Below are positions 10,473 through 22,900 of a stretch of DNA of 64,000 nt, one piece after another. The stretch comes from Strobilurus pachycystidiatus (Eukaryota > Basidiomycota > Agaricomycetes > Agaricales > Physalacriaceae), in contig JAHLMK010000008.1 of NCBI GenBank assembly GCA_019915135.1, forward strand, positions 1,426,001 to 1,490,000. The letters are read 5' to 3'. The position numbers and the translations under genes were made by a program. Under the pieces are notes generated by a model. That model was not told where the DNA came from, made no database searches, and saw nothing but the letters and a program-made list of their open reading frames with translations. Numbering within the stretch: the first letter of the stretch is position 1; every line of letters starts with the position of its first letter.

Positions 10473-12636
10473 TTAAGGTTCATCGATGTCCTTGAAATCA
10501 TCTATCTGTCCGAGGATTTGAACGTCATCATTTAGAGCGAGCTTCCGGCTCTGGCTACGTTTGCGAGTCGAGGCTGGCGGTTCAACTTGCGGCGCGTGAG
10601 CTGACTCCTGCGACTGTACAGGAGCAAGAACGGGGAGTGGTGGTGCGACAATCTCAGGAACGGGGCCAGAAAAGTCCTTCCCGGTCATGCGAGAAAGTGT
10701 ACTCATGTCTATTCAAGCATTGAGGCGTGTATAAGGTTCTTTCGCAAATCACACTTACCGACTGGCTTTGAGTTGTTCAGAACGAAGTTGATCCGTGCCG
10801 GGTTCTTCTTATCCTCAGCTTTGAATTTGTTCTTGCAGGACTTGCGATCTCGTCCAGGCAGAACGAAGGCAATGAGTTCGTAGTTCTCTCCATATTGTGC
10901 TAACGCCTGGATAGGGTTTGAGAGAATTACAGAGACAGAGTAGAGAAAGACTTACATCGTAAAACAACTCTGTTTCTTCTGCACTCCAACGTGATCCCCG
11001 GAAGCGCTTCCCATAGGTTCCTGAGTTGGTAAACTTGGATAGATCGGACTCAACGACGTGAGTGTAGTCCATAGTCGCGTCGTTCTCGTCGCGGTCCACC
11101 ATCAGGGAGGTCTCATCAATGATGGTTTCTCCGTTGGGCCCAATCCGAACCTGGACATTGAAGCGGCTAGTTGTTAAATCCTGGGAGTAGTCGAAGCCAT
11201 TGCCACTTTCGTCAACGACATTAGTAGAACCAGATGCTTCGCCTTCGCCTGACGCCGGAACCACCACTTCAGCTTCAGCTTGAGGTGATTGCTGCTTGGT
11301 AGGAGGGGGTTTTCCTTCGTCGTCACTCTCGTTGAGTGCATACTTCTTCCTCTCCATCTGAGCTCGTAGCCTCGCCCGCTTCTCCCTGTTGCGAGCTTTC
11401 CAGGCAGCGTGGTTGGATTGGATCTCCATGGCTTTACTGCTAACGCGCCCAAAACCAGGATCTTCGCATAGGAAGGCCATCGTGACGACCGTGGGGTCAA
11501 TCTCTTCCCCTGGATCGGCATTCGGATCGAACGGCGGGACTGAGGGAGAACGCTTCTTGCGCGAACGAGGTGTGGTGCTGTCAGAAGTGCGTCTACGCTT
11601 CTTAGTAGGCGCTGGTGTCTCGGCATCCAAATCAGCCTCAGCGTCCACTGTCTGAGAAGCCTTTCGTTTTCTTGCAGGTCTCGAAGTCCCGCCAGACTTT
11701 TGACGTTTGCTGGTCTTCTTTGTCGGCTTGAAGCTATCGTCGCCGTCGTCCTGTTCATCCTCTTCAATCGAATCCGTGCCAGCAGTGACTTTCTTCGGTC
11801 TCCCTTTCCGTTTTGGTTCTGCAGTAGCTTCCGGAATCGGAGGAGAGTGGCTCGTGTTGTCAAGAGCGCAATCGTGCAGGACCTGCTGCTCTTCGAGAAC
11901 AGCCTGTAGACGCGGATCTATAGCGTCAAGTTCCGGACTGACAAAAGTCATCAATGCATGGGGCTCGAGAGACAACGTGGGCAGAGACGCTGGGAGTGCG
12001 TGCTGCGCCAGATCACGACCTAGAGCTGCAAAATCGAGTGATTCTGCAAGACCGGCACTAGTAGATGGCACCGCAAGCGCGTCATTCGAAGGGTGCGAAG
12101 GAGGATGTGACGACGCGATAGTCTGGGGGGTTCGCGAGTACGCCAAGGGTACAGCCGAAGAGGGACGCGATAGGCTCGTATTTTGAACATTGGAAGAGGA
12201 GACAAGAGACGGTGGGTAAGTGGCGATGGAAGGGGGGACGGGCCGATTGAAAGAAGAGAAGGATGCTGGGTGAGCAGCACGAATTGGTGCTGGCGGTCTT
12301 GGATTGGATGTTGGCAGCGTCGCTACTGCTAAGGGTGGGGGGCCGAGAGTGCTGGGGTGAACCGTTGTAGCGGTCGTGGTCTCCGACAAGGCTGGGGGCT
12401 GAGTCTGTGCTGTAGCGGGAGTCGGAGTAGATGGTGTGACATGCGCGGTGAGAGTCGGCGCAGAAGACTCAGTTATCTTGGGTTCTGCGTTCTTGGTTGT
12501 TGTGTCTCCAGACGGAGCTGCCGTGCGAGCTCTGGATTTCGCCGCCGGCTTGAAGATGGCGCCGCCCTTTTCTGCAGATAAGGTGAGAGAAATACAAGAT
12601 GCATCTCAAGCAGCACTCACGAACGCGCGTTGTCAT
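10473..12636 (-). CDS. BDP1: TFIIIB subunit B'' (BDP1), SANT-domain protein
   Basis: The B'' component of the RNA polymerase III initiation factor TFIIIB, a nuclear protein acting with TBP and BRF1. Four exons, complement of 12636-12621, 12571-10956, 10906-10759 and 10708-10473, join in frame to 671 aa. The first exon is only 16 nt and joins to MTTRVQKGGAIFKP, a typical BDP1 opening. The long middle is disordered, Pro/Ser-rich and basic. The SANT domain begins FRGSRWSAEETELFYDALAQ, crosses an intron and continues YGENYELIAFVLPGRDRKSC. Just before it, the NSGTYGKRFRG segment is conserved in the family. The C-terminus is short and charged. It lies head to head with the gene at 12788, with 151 bp between start codons. 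Confidence 0.92.
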
Positions 12637-12787
12637 TGCGAGATCTTGGGCAAGGTCTAAGTGGAAGCAATTCAAGATGAAATTTTGTTGTGCTTGATTT
12701 GTGCAAAGCCGGTGGCCGGACCGTGCCCACTAACCGGTATCTTTTGACTCGTCTTCTTTCTTACGCTCACGCCCAGCATCTCTTGAC
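12637..12787. promoter_or_regulatory. Compact divergent promoter, BDP1 / unknown gene
   Basis: The start codons of BDP1 (12636, minus) and the unknown gene (12788, plus) are 151 bp apart, so the two promoters must overlap or be shared. No TATA box is evident. Confidence 0.55.
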
Positions 12788-14029
12788 ATGACCTCAACTA
12801 AGAATGAATCACAGTTACCTACCGGTCCTTGGCCTGACTGGGAGCTGTCGAACCGAGAAGCTCATGCTCTGCATAGCGTCTTCGACAGGTGTGTCACCTC
12901 CAGGTCGACAAAACTCCAACATCTGAGCTTGTGAATCTGCCAGTGGAATACTTGCAGAATCCTTGAACCGATGTCAGCCCTCATTCCTTTCCTGGAGAAA
13001 TTACGGTGTAGGTTGACTATAAGTACAGCTCGTCAGAAACTGTTGTCCCTCTTCCCTCTTTTTTCAAGCAAAGATTCTCGATCTGGAAACGCGAAGAAAC
13101 CCGTTTCCGTACGGCCATATACCATACATCCTCGAGGTGTCTGTGACGTGGTTATCGGACCTCATATTTTCCTGGCCACCACGTTCCACGAGGTTCATTA
13201 TCTGCCCACTCATAAACCAAGTTCTCTAGCGGCAACAAGTTCGACCAGCGCCACCTCTCCACCAAGGCCGGGGCCACTAGGACTGCCGTCGATACAGAAG
13301 GAATCCCATGTCACGATCAATAACGACCTGATAGAGCGTGTCAATATCGCCGCCTCTATAGATCCGAACCTCTCTAACTTACTCCAACTCGCTGTGGCAG
13401 GTAAAGCAACTTCCGAGCAGTCCAAGCAGCTGGGTACCTACATTCGCTCTCTACCGGCTATCCCAACCAATTCAGTCGATGAATTCGACCTCGTCATAGA
13501 GTTTGCAGACCGGCCGTTAGACCGTGTGCTCTTCCCACGGGGGCCAGTCGTCTGCGAGAGAGAACGCCAGGTTCCACATCGCGGAGAGAATCCAGACATC
13601 CTGATCACAACCGTTGTCCCATTTTCTCTCGACGATCCCACTGATGTAATTACTTTACGTCTCGCGAATGCACCGCTGCCCCTGGGAGACATGCTTAACC
13701 GTTGGGTCGGATCCGCTGAGCAGATGGAGGAGCATCGAACCCAACTGAAGAAGCAGGTGAGCGTGTCTTACGATTCTCCGCTGAATCCTTTTGAAGTCGT
13801 CACACAGCGACCCCGCCAAAGAAGATACCTCGCTCATAGACTAGCGGATGGCCCTTTGTTTGAGCATCTACGCAATGTGAGTGAGGCTGCTGTGCGAGAT
13901 AGATCCTCTGCTTCATCTAGGTTCAGTCGAATGTTTGAAAATCTTGAGTTCCTCCACCGACGCCACATGGAGGCCACGAGCGGTGGAATCATACGCCGTG
14001 AGCTGCGAAGTGGTTCCATCCTTCCATGA
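12788..14029 (+). CDS. Hypothetical protein, two exons, 390 aa
   Basis: Exon 1 (12788-12888) begins MTSTKNESQLPTGPWPDWEL and joins exon 2 (12958-14029) in frame through R-I-L-E-P. Total length is 390 aa. I do not recognise the family. The first 70 residues after the join look partly helical. A central segment (RGVCDVVIGPHIFLATTFHE) is the most ordered-looking part. The C-terminal 80 residues are charged and probably helical (RFSRMFENLEFLHRRHMEA). There is no signal peptide or membrane segment. Sharing a 151-bp promoter region with BDP1 suggests constitutive expression, but gives no function. Confidence 0.7.
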
Positions 14030-14205
14030 TAAACTTCAAATAGCCCATACCTTATTTGTGATGTAGACGTGATCCCTGTGGCATAAGTACAGAACTTTTG
14101 CGCATGGCACGAACGAGAGTCATAGATCCCTATGGAATACATATTATACGAATAAGTCAAAGGAAGCAAGCAATACGAAAACAAGCCACGACCGTCCATC
14201 CACCA

Positions 14206-17200
14206 TCAACTAAAGAGCTTGATCGCCCAGCCAATCCACCATATCAACACCCCAATCTGCCCGATCACCATGGCAAACTCAACGAGCACGGCGCACCACT
14301 GTATCACGATGCCGACGATAACGAAGGGTAGCGCGATCCAACGTATACCGTCGTAGGGTATCCATTGCAGCCCTATGTGCTTCGAGGATGTCACAGCTGC
14401 GCGCCCTTGCAATATGACAAAGCCGATTGTCCCATAGAAGAATAGGATCAACCCGACCCAATGACGGAGAGACCGCTTGGGTACAGAGGTGATAGAGTAT
14501 CGCTTCGCTTCTCCAGTAAACTCGTTCCTGTACAACGGTATAATGAGAAAGTCCTGTACGTCCTCCCCGATTGTTTTGCCGTAGGTCCGCCAGAATGGCG
14601 TTACGGTGTCCAACAAGAGCGTCATTGCGTCCATACCGATCTCCCAGAAGTGCTGGTAAGAGTCCTTGTAACTCTCCTCCAACGCCACAATCCGGGATAA
14701 CTTTGCGGAAGATGATGTTAATTATGATAGACGAGAGAAGAGAAGCCTTACCTCCGGATAGACGACCGATGTGTGCGCAAGCGTCTCGTTGTACTCCGCC
14801 TTGACCTTCTGGTGTGTGATTTGCACAGAGGATAACAGTTCGGCTACTTGGTTCGCTTTCGCAGTAAGGGCGATCTTCTGAAGTTTCAAGCTTTCAAGAG
14901 TTTCGCGAAGCGAATTGACCGGATCTTCCAGTACATCATCACTTATCAGTGATCCCACAACATCAGAATTCTCCGTTAAGAAGTCTTCGAATAGAGTGCG
15001 CTGCCTAAGGATACGCTCTTGAATGTCATCAACGGCACGCCAGCCTTGAAGTCTCCTCGTCGCACCGGTGATGGCGGCTGGGTCATGGCTGAAAGCTTCG
15101 AGCAGCTCTGGAGGTATACCAGAGGTAGGAATTTCGAGGAGTGTGGCCAGGCTGCTTTGCGTTAGATCGTATTCCTTCACGCCAGCCGCTATCCTGTGAA
15201 GAAGTTGGCGTATCCGCGAATTCTGAGCAGCGGTCGCTTTCAGCAACCTGCGTATCGTGATGAGCCCTCGACTATACACAATTACTGTGATCTTACTGTG
15301 ATTTCAAGTCATATTCTCTGGCCAAGTTGGCCGCCTCCTCATCTTGCTGATGCTTCTTCTCAGGATCAGACTGTGTGTCTGGGGTCGATATCGAGTTTTT
15401 GCCGCGAAGTCGATCAAGACGAGAGACGTTCGTGGTGGATGAGCGACGTGAATGCATCGGTGAACGCGATTTATGAATGCTCAGCATGTTGGAGGCGCCA
15501 TCCAAGGAGAGCGTCTTGTGATTGATCGGACGAGGTGGTGTCGCAGGAGATAACCATTCCCCTTTGATTGAACGAGGCTTGGTGGTTGATCCATAGTCCC
15601 CACGCTCTGAAAGGTCAAACTTCTGGAGCACGACGGTCTTTTTCAAATTGTCGTCGGAGAGCCCAGATATCGAGTTGGCAGCAGAGGAGCCTTCGTCGCT
15701 GTCATTCGAACGCTCCCTGTATTTACGAGGTGACGCAAGAACATTCAACCGGCTGCTCGCGGGAGAACCCAACACGACAGCTTGCATAGGATAAATGCTG
15801 CTGTAAGTCGATTCGGCGCTTCTGCGGGAGACGACATCGATGGAACTACGATTTGTTTCAATGAGCGGATCGAAGGATACGCGACCTTCGTTGGATGCAT
15901 GGCGAGTCAAAGAGGGACCGAGAGCAGAGTGAGAGAGTACCCGAGATGAGATGGGGAAGCTGGGAGTGACTGAGGCGGGGTAAGGTGAAGTGGAGACATT
16001 GAGTGACGAAATGGGTGAGGTGGGATCTTCCGCGATGGTTGTTATTCGGTCGTGACGTCCTTGAGCTTGGATGTATTCCTCCATGATGAGGGCAGTTAGA
16101 TGCCAGGGCATCCGTGGTTGGACCTTCATGCCTTTCGGGTCCAAATGCTTCAGCCAAGTGAAGGGTTCTGCTTGCTCCAAAGACGACCTGACTATAGTAC
16201 CTTGGCCACCATACCAACGCGAAACCTTAAGAATATTGAAACTGTCAGTACTAGTAGAAATGGCTCCAAATATCAGCTTGTATTGCCGAGCCAGCTGTTC
16301 GGCAATCACAGCGCGTTTCCTCGACGTTTGCGGCGAAGCGATGGTTTTGATACGAGCTAGACGAGCTGTGTATCACAAAACATCAGTTTACGTTCTATGA
16401 ATGTGCAGCGAGTGAACCTCCTTACCGGAATATCTGGCGCTTTGACTCTCCAATGCTGCCGAAGATACAGGCGGTATTCTATCCTTTCCTTTTCGCTTGG
16501 ACATAGAGAGTGTCCATTTTCTCTCTGAGTGCTCATCTTCAATGGATGAACCGCTCCAGTCGAGGGTCAACCCATCGTCGATGGAGCTGGGAACGGGGTG
16601 AAGACCAACGCGAGTAGCGGTGCTAGTGGAGGGACTGAAGTCGATGTCCGAGGCTTGGGACGCTGACTTGGGAAAGGTGGCAGTCGTGGATGCAGTAGGA
16701 AAGGGTCGTGAGGAGGAATCAGACCAAGTGGAAGTGGATGAGGGTTGAGGTGCGTGGGAGGCGACATTGCTTTCGAGTTTCATGCGTGCTTCGCGCCTAG
16801 CCTTGAGTTTGAGTGCCCGCTGCACGTCCTGCAAAATTTGAGGGTCTAAGAACTGTCAGCTCAAGCGCTTCACTTGAATCAAGCAGTCATGCCTTCATGT
16901 GCTGAACAAATGTCAGAGACGGAGCTACCTCACAATCATTGAACTCACATAAATCATATTCATCAGAGAATGCATTCAGCGTGGACGGCCCCGAGTCGAA
17001 TCCCGATTCCTGGTCAAATAAATAGAGTCCCCGTTTGTGGGAAGCTGTGGACAACGTCCTTCGAGACCGCGAGTACGACGCGGGGCTGGACGAGCCATCT
17101 ACTGGGCCGGAATGAATGCGCCTTCGGGACGAATCGACAGGGAGAGGCGCTAGAAGAGTCTGCCGCTTCGCTGGCTTGGTCCTGCCAGGCTTAATTATGT

Positions 17201-17318
17201 GTTCAGCCGACGCGAATGGATCCGCCCCCTCGGTGAAATGTATTCGAGTATGATGGGATCCATGTCGAGGCGCGGTAGCGCTGGAAGATGCTACAGGAGA
17301 CGCATTGTTGTTTTCCAT
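14206..17318 (-). CDS. Large basidiomycete protein of unknown function with C-terminal membrane segments
   Basis: Coding segments on the minus strand join from the ATG at 17318 (MENNNASPVASSS) to the stop at 14206. One junction checked by eye: the exon ending DEYDL joins through Y to PQILQDVQRALKLKARREAR after a GTGAGT intron. N-terminal part: disordered, basic. Middle: a folded-looking block with VIAEQLARQYKLIFGAI, VSRWYGGQGTIVRSSLEQA and PRMPWHLTALIMEEYIQAQ. Then a Ser-rich linker, a long helical region (QERILRQRTLFEDFL to NQVAELLSSVQITHQKVK) that may form a coiled coil, and at least two C-terminal hydrophobic segments (LILFFYGTIGFVIL; PFVIVGIVIQWCAVLVEFAM with IGVLIWWIGWAI). This suggests a membrane-anchored protein with a large cytosolic part. 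I do not recognise it. Several exon borders are approximate. Confidence 0.65.
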
Positions 17319-17654
17319 ATGACCCGTTGGATAGTGGTTGTAAACTGGCGGAGGGGACCTGCTGTACGCGAGGCTAAAGCCTTGCCACCGCAGTGGAGGT
17401 CCAGGTGACAGCTGATAAATTGGAAATACTCTTTCAGGGCAAATGCCCACGTGCTAACCATCATTAATGTTTAGATCAAGATCATCATTCTTTGGCTCTT
17501 CCCCAACGTCTTTCTTCACAAACTCTCGATTACGGTATCCTCAGGACGATGCTCCTCATGATTATCTACCTCGATTATATCTGTTCTCCTCTGTCATCCA
17601 AAATTCAACTCCTCCTTCATTGCACATCAAATTAATAGTTTACACGCTCAGCGC
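17319..17654. other. Intergenic, upstream of the membrane-protein gene
   Basis: About 340 bp between two minus-strand genes. It should contain the promoter of the 14206-17318 gene and the 3' UTR of the gene to its right. A stretch rich in TC on the plus strand around 17480-17620 is the only compositional feature. Confidence 0.4.
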
Positions 17655-18495
17655 TCATCGTCGAGTGGTCCAGATGGTGTCCTCGTGTAGTGAGGCCTTC
17701 ACACCGATCGAGGCAGCACTTCTGTTGATAAAATCGACCGTACGTGGACTAATCGGCTCCTCCTCGCTTTCCCCATCCGAAAGAGAAGGCTGGGGAACGA
17801 ATGGAACGTTGACAGCCTGCTGATTGGGATATGGAATGAATCCGGGGAGAGGATTGTTCCAAGGATTGTCAAATGGTCCTCCCTTCGGAGGGGGGCTAGG
17901 AAGGATCATCAAGTCTGGATTTGGTGGAGGTGGGATCGCCGGAGAGCCTTGGTAAAGCGTGAGGGCGCTAGGGCGCTTTCTAACTTGGGCGGGGAATTCA
18001 AAGTTTCTCAAACGAGCTAAATAGCTTGTCGGAATGGATACATGATGGACAACGGGAGGCAAAACTCACTGGAGGCACTGGGGGACTGAGGCGGTGCATC
18101 AGAAGGCTGAAGATATACAGTAGTGATCCAATTTCCAGAGATGAAGGGACCTACAAGGATGGACGCAGCACGACCAGCTACTTGACTTTGCATAGGTGCC
18201 GCGTAGATTGCACGGCGCAAATCGTTACCAGCTGCAAGCCAACGTGTTCAGAAACAGTTTCGACAGGAAATCGTGACATCTTACGATTCTGATCCCGAGG
18301 AAGACATCTGGGCAATCCACGAGGAGACTGCACGAAGGGAGAGGCAGAGCGAGAATTGGGCAGTGCGCTCTGACTGTACAGTGACGCCGCACTAGTAGGT
18401 CGTTCGATGCCTACAGCCTGTATGATAGGTGAAGGCAAACTCGCATGAGCAATGGGGTGCGGCGTGGCTGGACGAGAACTATCGTAGCAAGGCAT
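17655..18495 (-). CDS. Hypothetical Pro/Ser-rich protein
   Basis: Start ATG at 18495 (MPCYDSSRPATPHPIAHAS). The reading continues through RGLPRCLPRDQNR, an intron, then DLRRAIYAAPMQSQVAGRAASILVGPF and VYLQPSDAPPQSP. A second intron with a GTGAGT donor ends at TTTAG and leads to TRLRNFEFPAQVRKRPSALTLYQ, followed by a Pro-rich tail to the stop at 17655. The frames match across both introns. I do not recognise a family. The ILVGPFISGNWITTVYL stretch is the most hydrophobic part and could be a beta-rich fold. The tail has SDGESEEEP, a possible CK2 phosphorylation site. Confidence 0.6.
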
Positions 18496-18715
18496 GGAAG
18501 TGCTGAGCGTTATGATCTTGTAAGAATGCCCTTTATACAGAACTCCTAGAGCAGAGATGGTCTATTCTCATTTGGGCCACGCGTGAGGGCCATTGTTCGA
18601 CCCTACCAATGATACTACCATTACACATAGCGACAAAGTGGCTGAAAGACCTGCGTGCGCGAACAAACGGCTTTATACCACTAACTGTCGTCACAGGCAG
18701 CACCACCAAATGCCT

Positions 18716-19775
18716 TTAGCGGTACCTAGGCATGGCTTTGACTGTCGACTTCTTCCGGTTCGCCAAGAGGCGCAAGAACATGAATCCCGTCAGTGCGGAT
18801 AATGTGTACCTACGATGGTCTAGTCAATGCCAGAACTGAGAGAACAAAGAAACGACGCACCATGTGATCACATAGGAAAGGTGCGAGTTACGGAGGTTTA
18901 CAGTAGGAGGTCGACCGACAGGAATTCCATGACTTATATTGTTGGCGGCTTCTCCAGCATGGCCCTCTGAAAACAATCAATGGGAGGTACGGCGCCAATG
19001 CACAATCGCACCAAAGATCTGTTCAACGAAGACAGGCTGAACATTTTCCCGCTCGCCTCCAGCATACTCGGCCATACCCTCTATATCTGTCCAGTACCAC
19101 TCTCCCTGTTCTGGCCTGTTGTCCGGGGTGAAGGTGTTTCGCGGCTGGGAAAGGCGGATCATGCCAAAGACTTCCACCTCTCCTTGCGGCCGATGGAAAG
19201 ACAGCTCCTTGGCGACATCAGACGTGATGAAACCACGGTCAACAAGAATCGTCGTTCCGTCTTCGCGAATCAAAGGCGTCACGACGTTCACGCCTGTTGT
19301 ACCCTCGCGAACGCGTGGCCCTAGAAGCATTATGTGTTTGTGATCAAATCTGCCCTTGACAGAGACTTTTCTCCAGACGAACTCCGGAATGACAGAGAGA
19401 CTTGGGTGGACATTGTGGTAGCAGTAACAGGGTGAAAGGATGCGGAGCGCACTTTATCTTTTTGGGGAGGGCCAGCGGCGGAAGTTCGAGTTTCTCCTTG
19501 AGCTCGTCGATGAGATTAATCTTCCACTGCAATCTTCGCATTTGCCACGTCCCAAGGCCGAAGGTGAAGAAAGGAATGAACCCGACTAAAAGCACGGTTG
19601 GCGTAATCCATCGTTCCTTCCTAGGCTTGTAGATGGTGGGAACGGATTGATTTCGTCCAAAAAGGTTTGTGAACAAGCCACGCGTCTGCGTTCTAGGACG
19701 GAAAGCGGATGCCCGACAGAAGAGGCGAGGATGGAGGAAGGAAGACGGAAACATGGCCGAGGTTCGCACGGCCAT
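18716..19775 (-). CDS. SHY1: SURF1/Shy1 cytochrome c oxidase assembly protein
   Basis: A mitochondrial inner-membrane protein needed for Cox1 maturation in complex IV assembly. The ATG at 19775 starts a basic, Ser/Phe-rich presequence (FCRASAFRPRTQTRG). A first membrane span follows (PTVLLVGFIPFFTFGLGTWQ) and ends with the family signature GTWQMRRLQWK. After an intron come VRVREGTTGVNV-type SURF1 beta-domain segments: RKVSVKGRFDHKH, LLGPRVREGTTGVNVVTPL, LVDRGFITSDVAKEL, PRNTFTPDNRPEQGEWYW. The C-terminal part (TLSALTGFMFLRLLANRKK) is the second membrane span, in the last exon ending at 18716. All usual SURF1 blocks are present. It is divergent from SLA2, with 158 bp between start codons. Confidence 0.92.
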
Positions 19776-19933
19776 ACGCGGCGCCAGTGACAGCTTTCGT
19801 TCGCGCTACCATCTCCAGCGCACAATGCACGTCCTCTCCTGCTGTCGTTCTCATATTGGCATCGCTGACAGTGGTCATTAGGCACGGTCGAAATTCCCGT
19901 CAGACTGGCCCGGGATACGACATCGAAGAAGAG
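19776..19933. promoter_or_regulatory. Divergent SHY1/SLA2 promoter region
   Basis: 158 bp separate the two start codons, so the control regions of a mitochondrial assembly factor and an endocytic adaptor overlap. One ACGCG core occurs right next to the SHY1 ATG. No TATA box is seen. Confidence 0.5.
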
Positions 19934-22900
19934 ATGCATTACCCCACTCGACCAGTCGACAAGGACAAGGCCGAGCATGAGCTTGTCGTCAACATAAAGA
20001 AGGCGACCAGCCCCGAGGAGACTGCCCCCAAGCAGAAACATGTCCGAAGTACACTGGCCCTACATCGCCCAACCGCAGCCGCTCATCGCTTGTGTAGAAT
20101 GTATCGTGTTCACTTGGGATTATCACTCGTCTATCTCCTTCTGGTCCGGGTTACGAGTGCAGCCTATACTTGCCGATGAAGTGCAGACATTCAAGGCCCT
20201 CATCACGGTGCACAAGGTCATCCAGGAAGGACACCCCAACGTACGTCTTTGTCGCATGCTTCTCGGACATCGCCAACCGTCCACGTTAGACCATCAAGGA
20301 AGCTCAGAGTCAAGCATCGTGGTTGGAGACATTCTCGCGTACCGTCGGTGGCGACGGACAGCGAGGTGACCATACTCCTCACCTACACACCAATCGCTTG
20401 CTTATGACGATTCCATAGGCTATGCCCCGCTCATCAGGACTTATGTCACGTTCATCCTAGCCAAGCTGCGCTTTCACCGCATTCGGCCAGAATTCAATGG
20501 ACTGTTTGAGTATGAGGAGTATGTTACGCTCAAGGGTATCGACGATCCCAATGAAGGGTGCGCTTGGCATATTCTGATTCAGCCAGATCGTTGACCTTGA
20601 GCGAAAGTTATGAAACTATCTCGGACTTGATGGCACTCCAAGAGCAGATTGACTCTTTCCAGAAAATGATCTTCTCGCATTTCCGCCATTCCACCAACAA
20701 TGAATGCCGAATCTCTGCGTTGGTCCCCCTTGTCAAAGAGAGTTGGGGTATCTATCGTTTCATCACCAGCATGTTGAGGGCAATGTATCGAAGTGAGCTC
20801 ATATTCATTTGTTGACTCATTTTACTCATATACCTAAGGAACTAACGACACCGATGCTCTGGAACCTCTCAAAGAACGATACCAATCTCAACACTACAAC
20901 TTGCGCAAGTTCTACTACGAGTGCTCTAATCTCAAATACCTGACTGGATTGATCAATGTCCCGAAACTCAACGCCGTTGGTTACATCAGTCCTATCCTCT
21001 AGTCAACCATTGACGGATTTTGTTTAGGAACCACCTAACCTCTTAGACCAGGGAGATGCTCCTGATCTCCCGGCACGACCGAAAACGGTCGCCAGTCCAC
21101 CACCATCTGCACCTTCTCCATCGGTGGACGTGAATGAACAGGCTCGCCTGCTCAAGCAATATGAAGAGCAGCAGGCGGCTCTCAAAGCTGCTCGAGATGC
21201 GGAGGAACGTGCTCGGCAAGAATCCGAACGACAACAACAGATGGAGTTTGAAAGACGGCAAAGAGAACAGGAAGAGGCTCAAAGGCAGGCGCAAGAGCAA
21301 TTAATGCTCCAGCAACAGCAGATGTATAACAACCAGGCGATGCAACAGGCCGGTGAACTGGAGCGGGAGTTACTCGCTATGCGTGGGCAGTACGAGCGTG
21401 ATCAAATCTTCCTCGAGCAATATGACCGCGTACGTCTCGATTATTCGAACTCAGCCTAGTCTCATATTTTGCCAGCGAGTCAAAGCTTTGGAAGCTGAAC
21501 TTGCTGGAGTGACGGTCAACGTCAACTCCCAGATGGCTTCTAAGGATCAGCTTATCCAGCAACTCCAGGACCAGGTTACTCTGTGGCGCAACAAGTACGA
21601 AGCCCTTGCCAAACTCTATAGTCAATTGCGCACAGAGCATCTCGATATGCTGTCGAAGTTCAAAAACATGCAGCTCAAAGCGAACTCGGCACAGGAAGCT
21701 GTTGATCGCATGGAACGTATGGAGAGAGATCTGAAGGCGAAGAACCTGGAATTGGCTGACATGCTTCGCGAACGGGACCGCGCCAGGTTCGACGTAGATC
21801 GCCAGAAGTCCTCTCACAAGGAAGAGATAGATCGCTTACGTCGAGAACTGAACTTCGCCAACGAACGGGCTGAAGACGCGTCGCGATCGAAAAATTCTGA
21901 GGTTTCGACCGTCCTGTCGAAGTATAATCGACAGATTACAGAGCTGGAGGACTCCTTGCGTGTGAGTCCCAATGTCAACGTATCTGTCTATTGGCGCTAA
22001 AGTTATATAGTCCAAGCAAATCCAGATTGATGATCTGTTGGAGAAGCTTCACAGAGCCGGCGACGATCTGGAACATTTGAGGGAGGAAAAGGACCAAGAA
22101 ATCATGATCATGCAAGAGGGCATGGACACGACTCTGGCCGAGTTAGCGGATGCGCAAGCTGTAAGCTAGCCTTCCATGCTTTCATATTTTTCACAACCTT
22201 ATTGAATGCTACCAGAATCAAGGCCTCGTCGACGAGACCACGAACGCTCAAATCGATACCCTCATCCTGGATAACCGCAAGAAGCTTAATGAGATCATTG
22301 GTATGTATCTCAAGTAAGTTGTCATGCCTCGAGCCCTCCTGACAGCATTTCAGATTCAATTCTCCAAGCTTGTGTGCACAAAGTCGATGAATCCATTTAT
22401 GAGCTCGAGTCCCTCACTCAGGCAGGCAACCTCAATTCGACTCCTGAATATACCCTTTCCATGGTCGAGAAAGCGATGAACAATGCGACGGACTTCGCGA
22501 CCGTCTACAACTTGTACCTTGGTGGCGAGGTTGGAGGGGAACACGTCGAAGTCATCAAGAGTGCCAACGAATTCGCACAGTCGCTATCAGACGTTCTGAT
22601 TAACACGAAGGGGATTACGCGTCTGGCTAGTGATGACGACGCCTCCGACCGGCTGGTCAATGTCGCGAAGGCTGCCGGAGATGTTGGACTTCGATTCTTC
22701 TTGAATCTCCAGTCCTACAAGCTTGATCTGATGGCTCCTCAAAAGCGAAAGGACGTCGCTATGAGGAACAACAGTGAAGCTCGCAGCGCTTTGACCAAGT
22801 TGTCCGAAGTCGTCGACGCGCTTATTCCCAAGGGTGCGAAAGCCGGACTGTCCAAGGCCAATGGAGATATTGGTGACATCGTGGAGCAGGAGATGATGGG

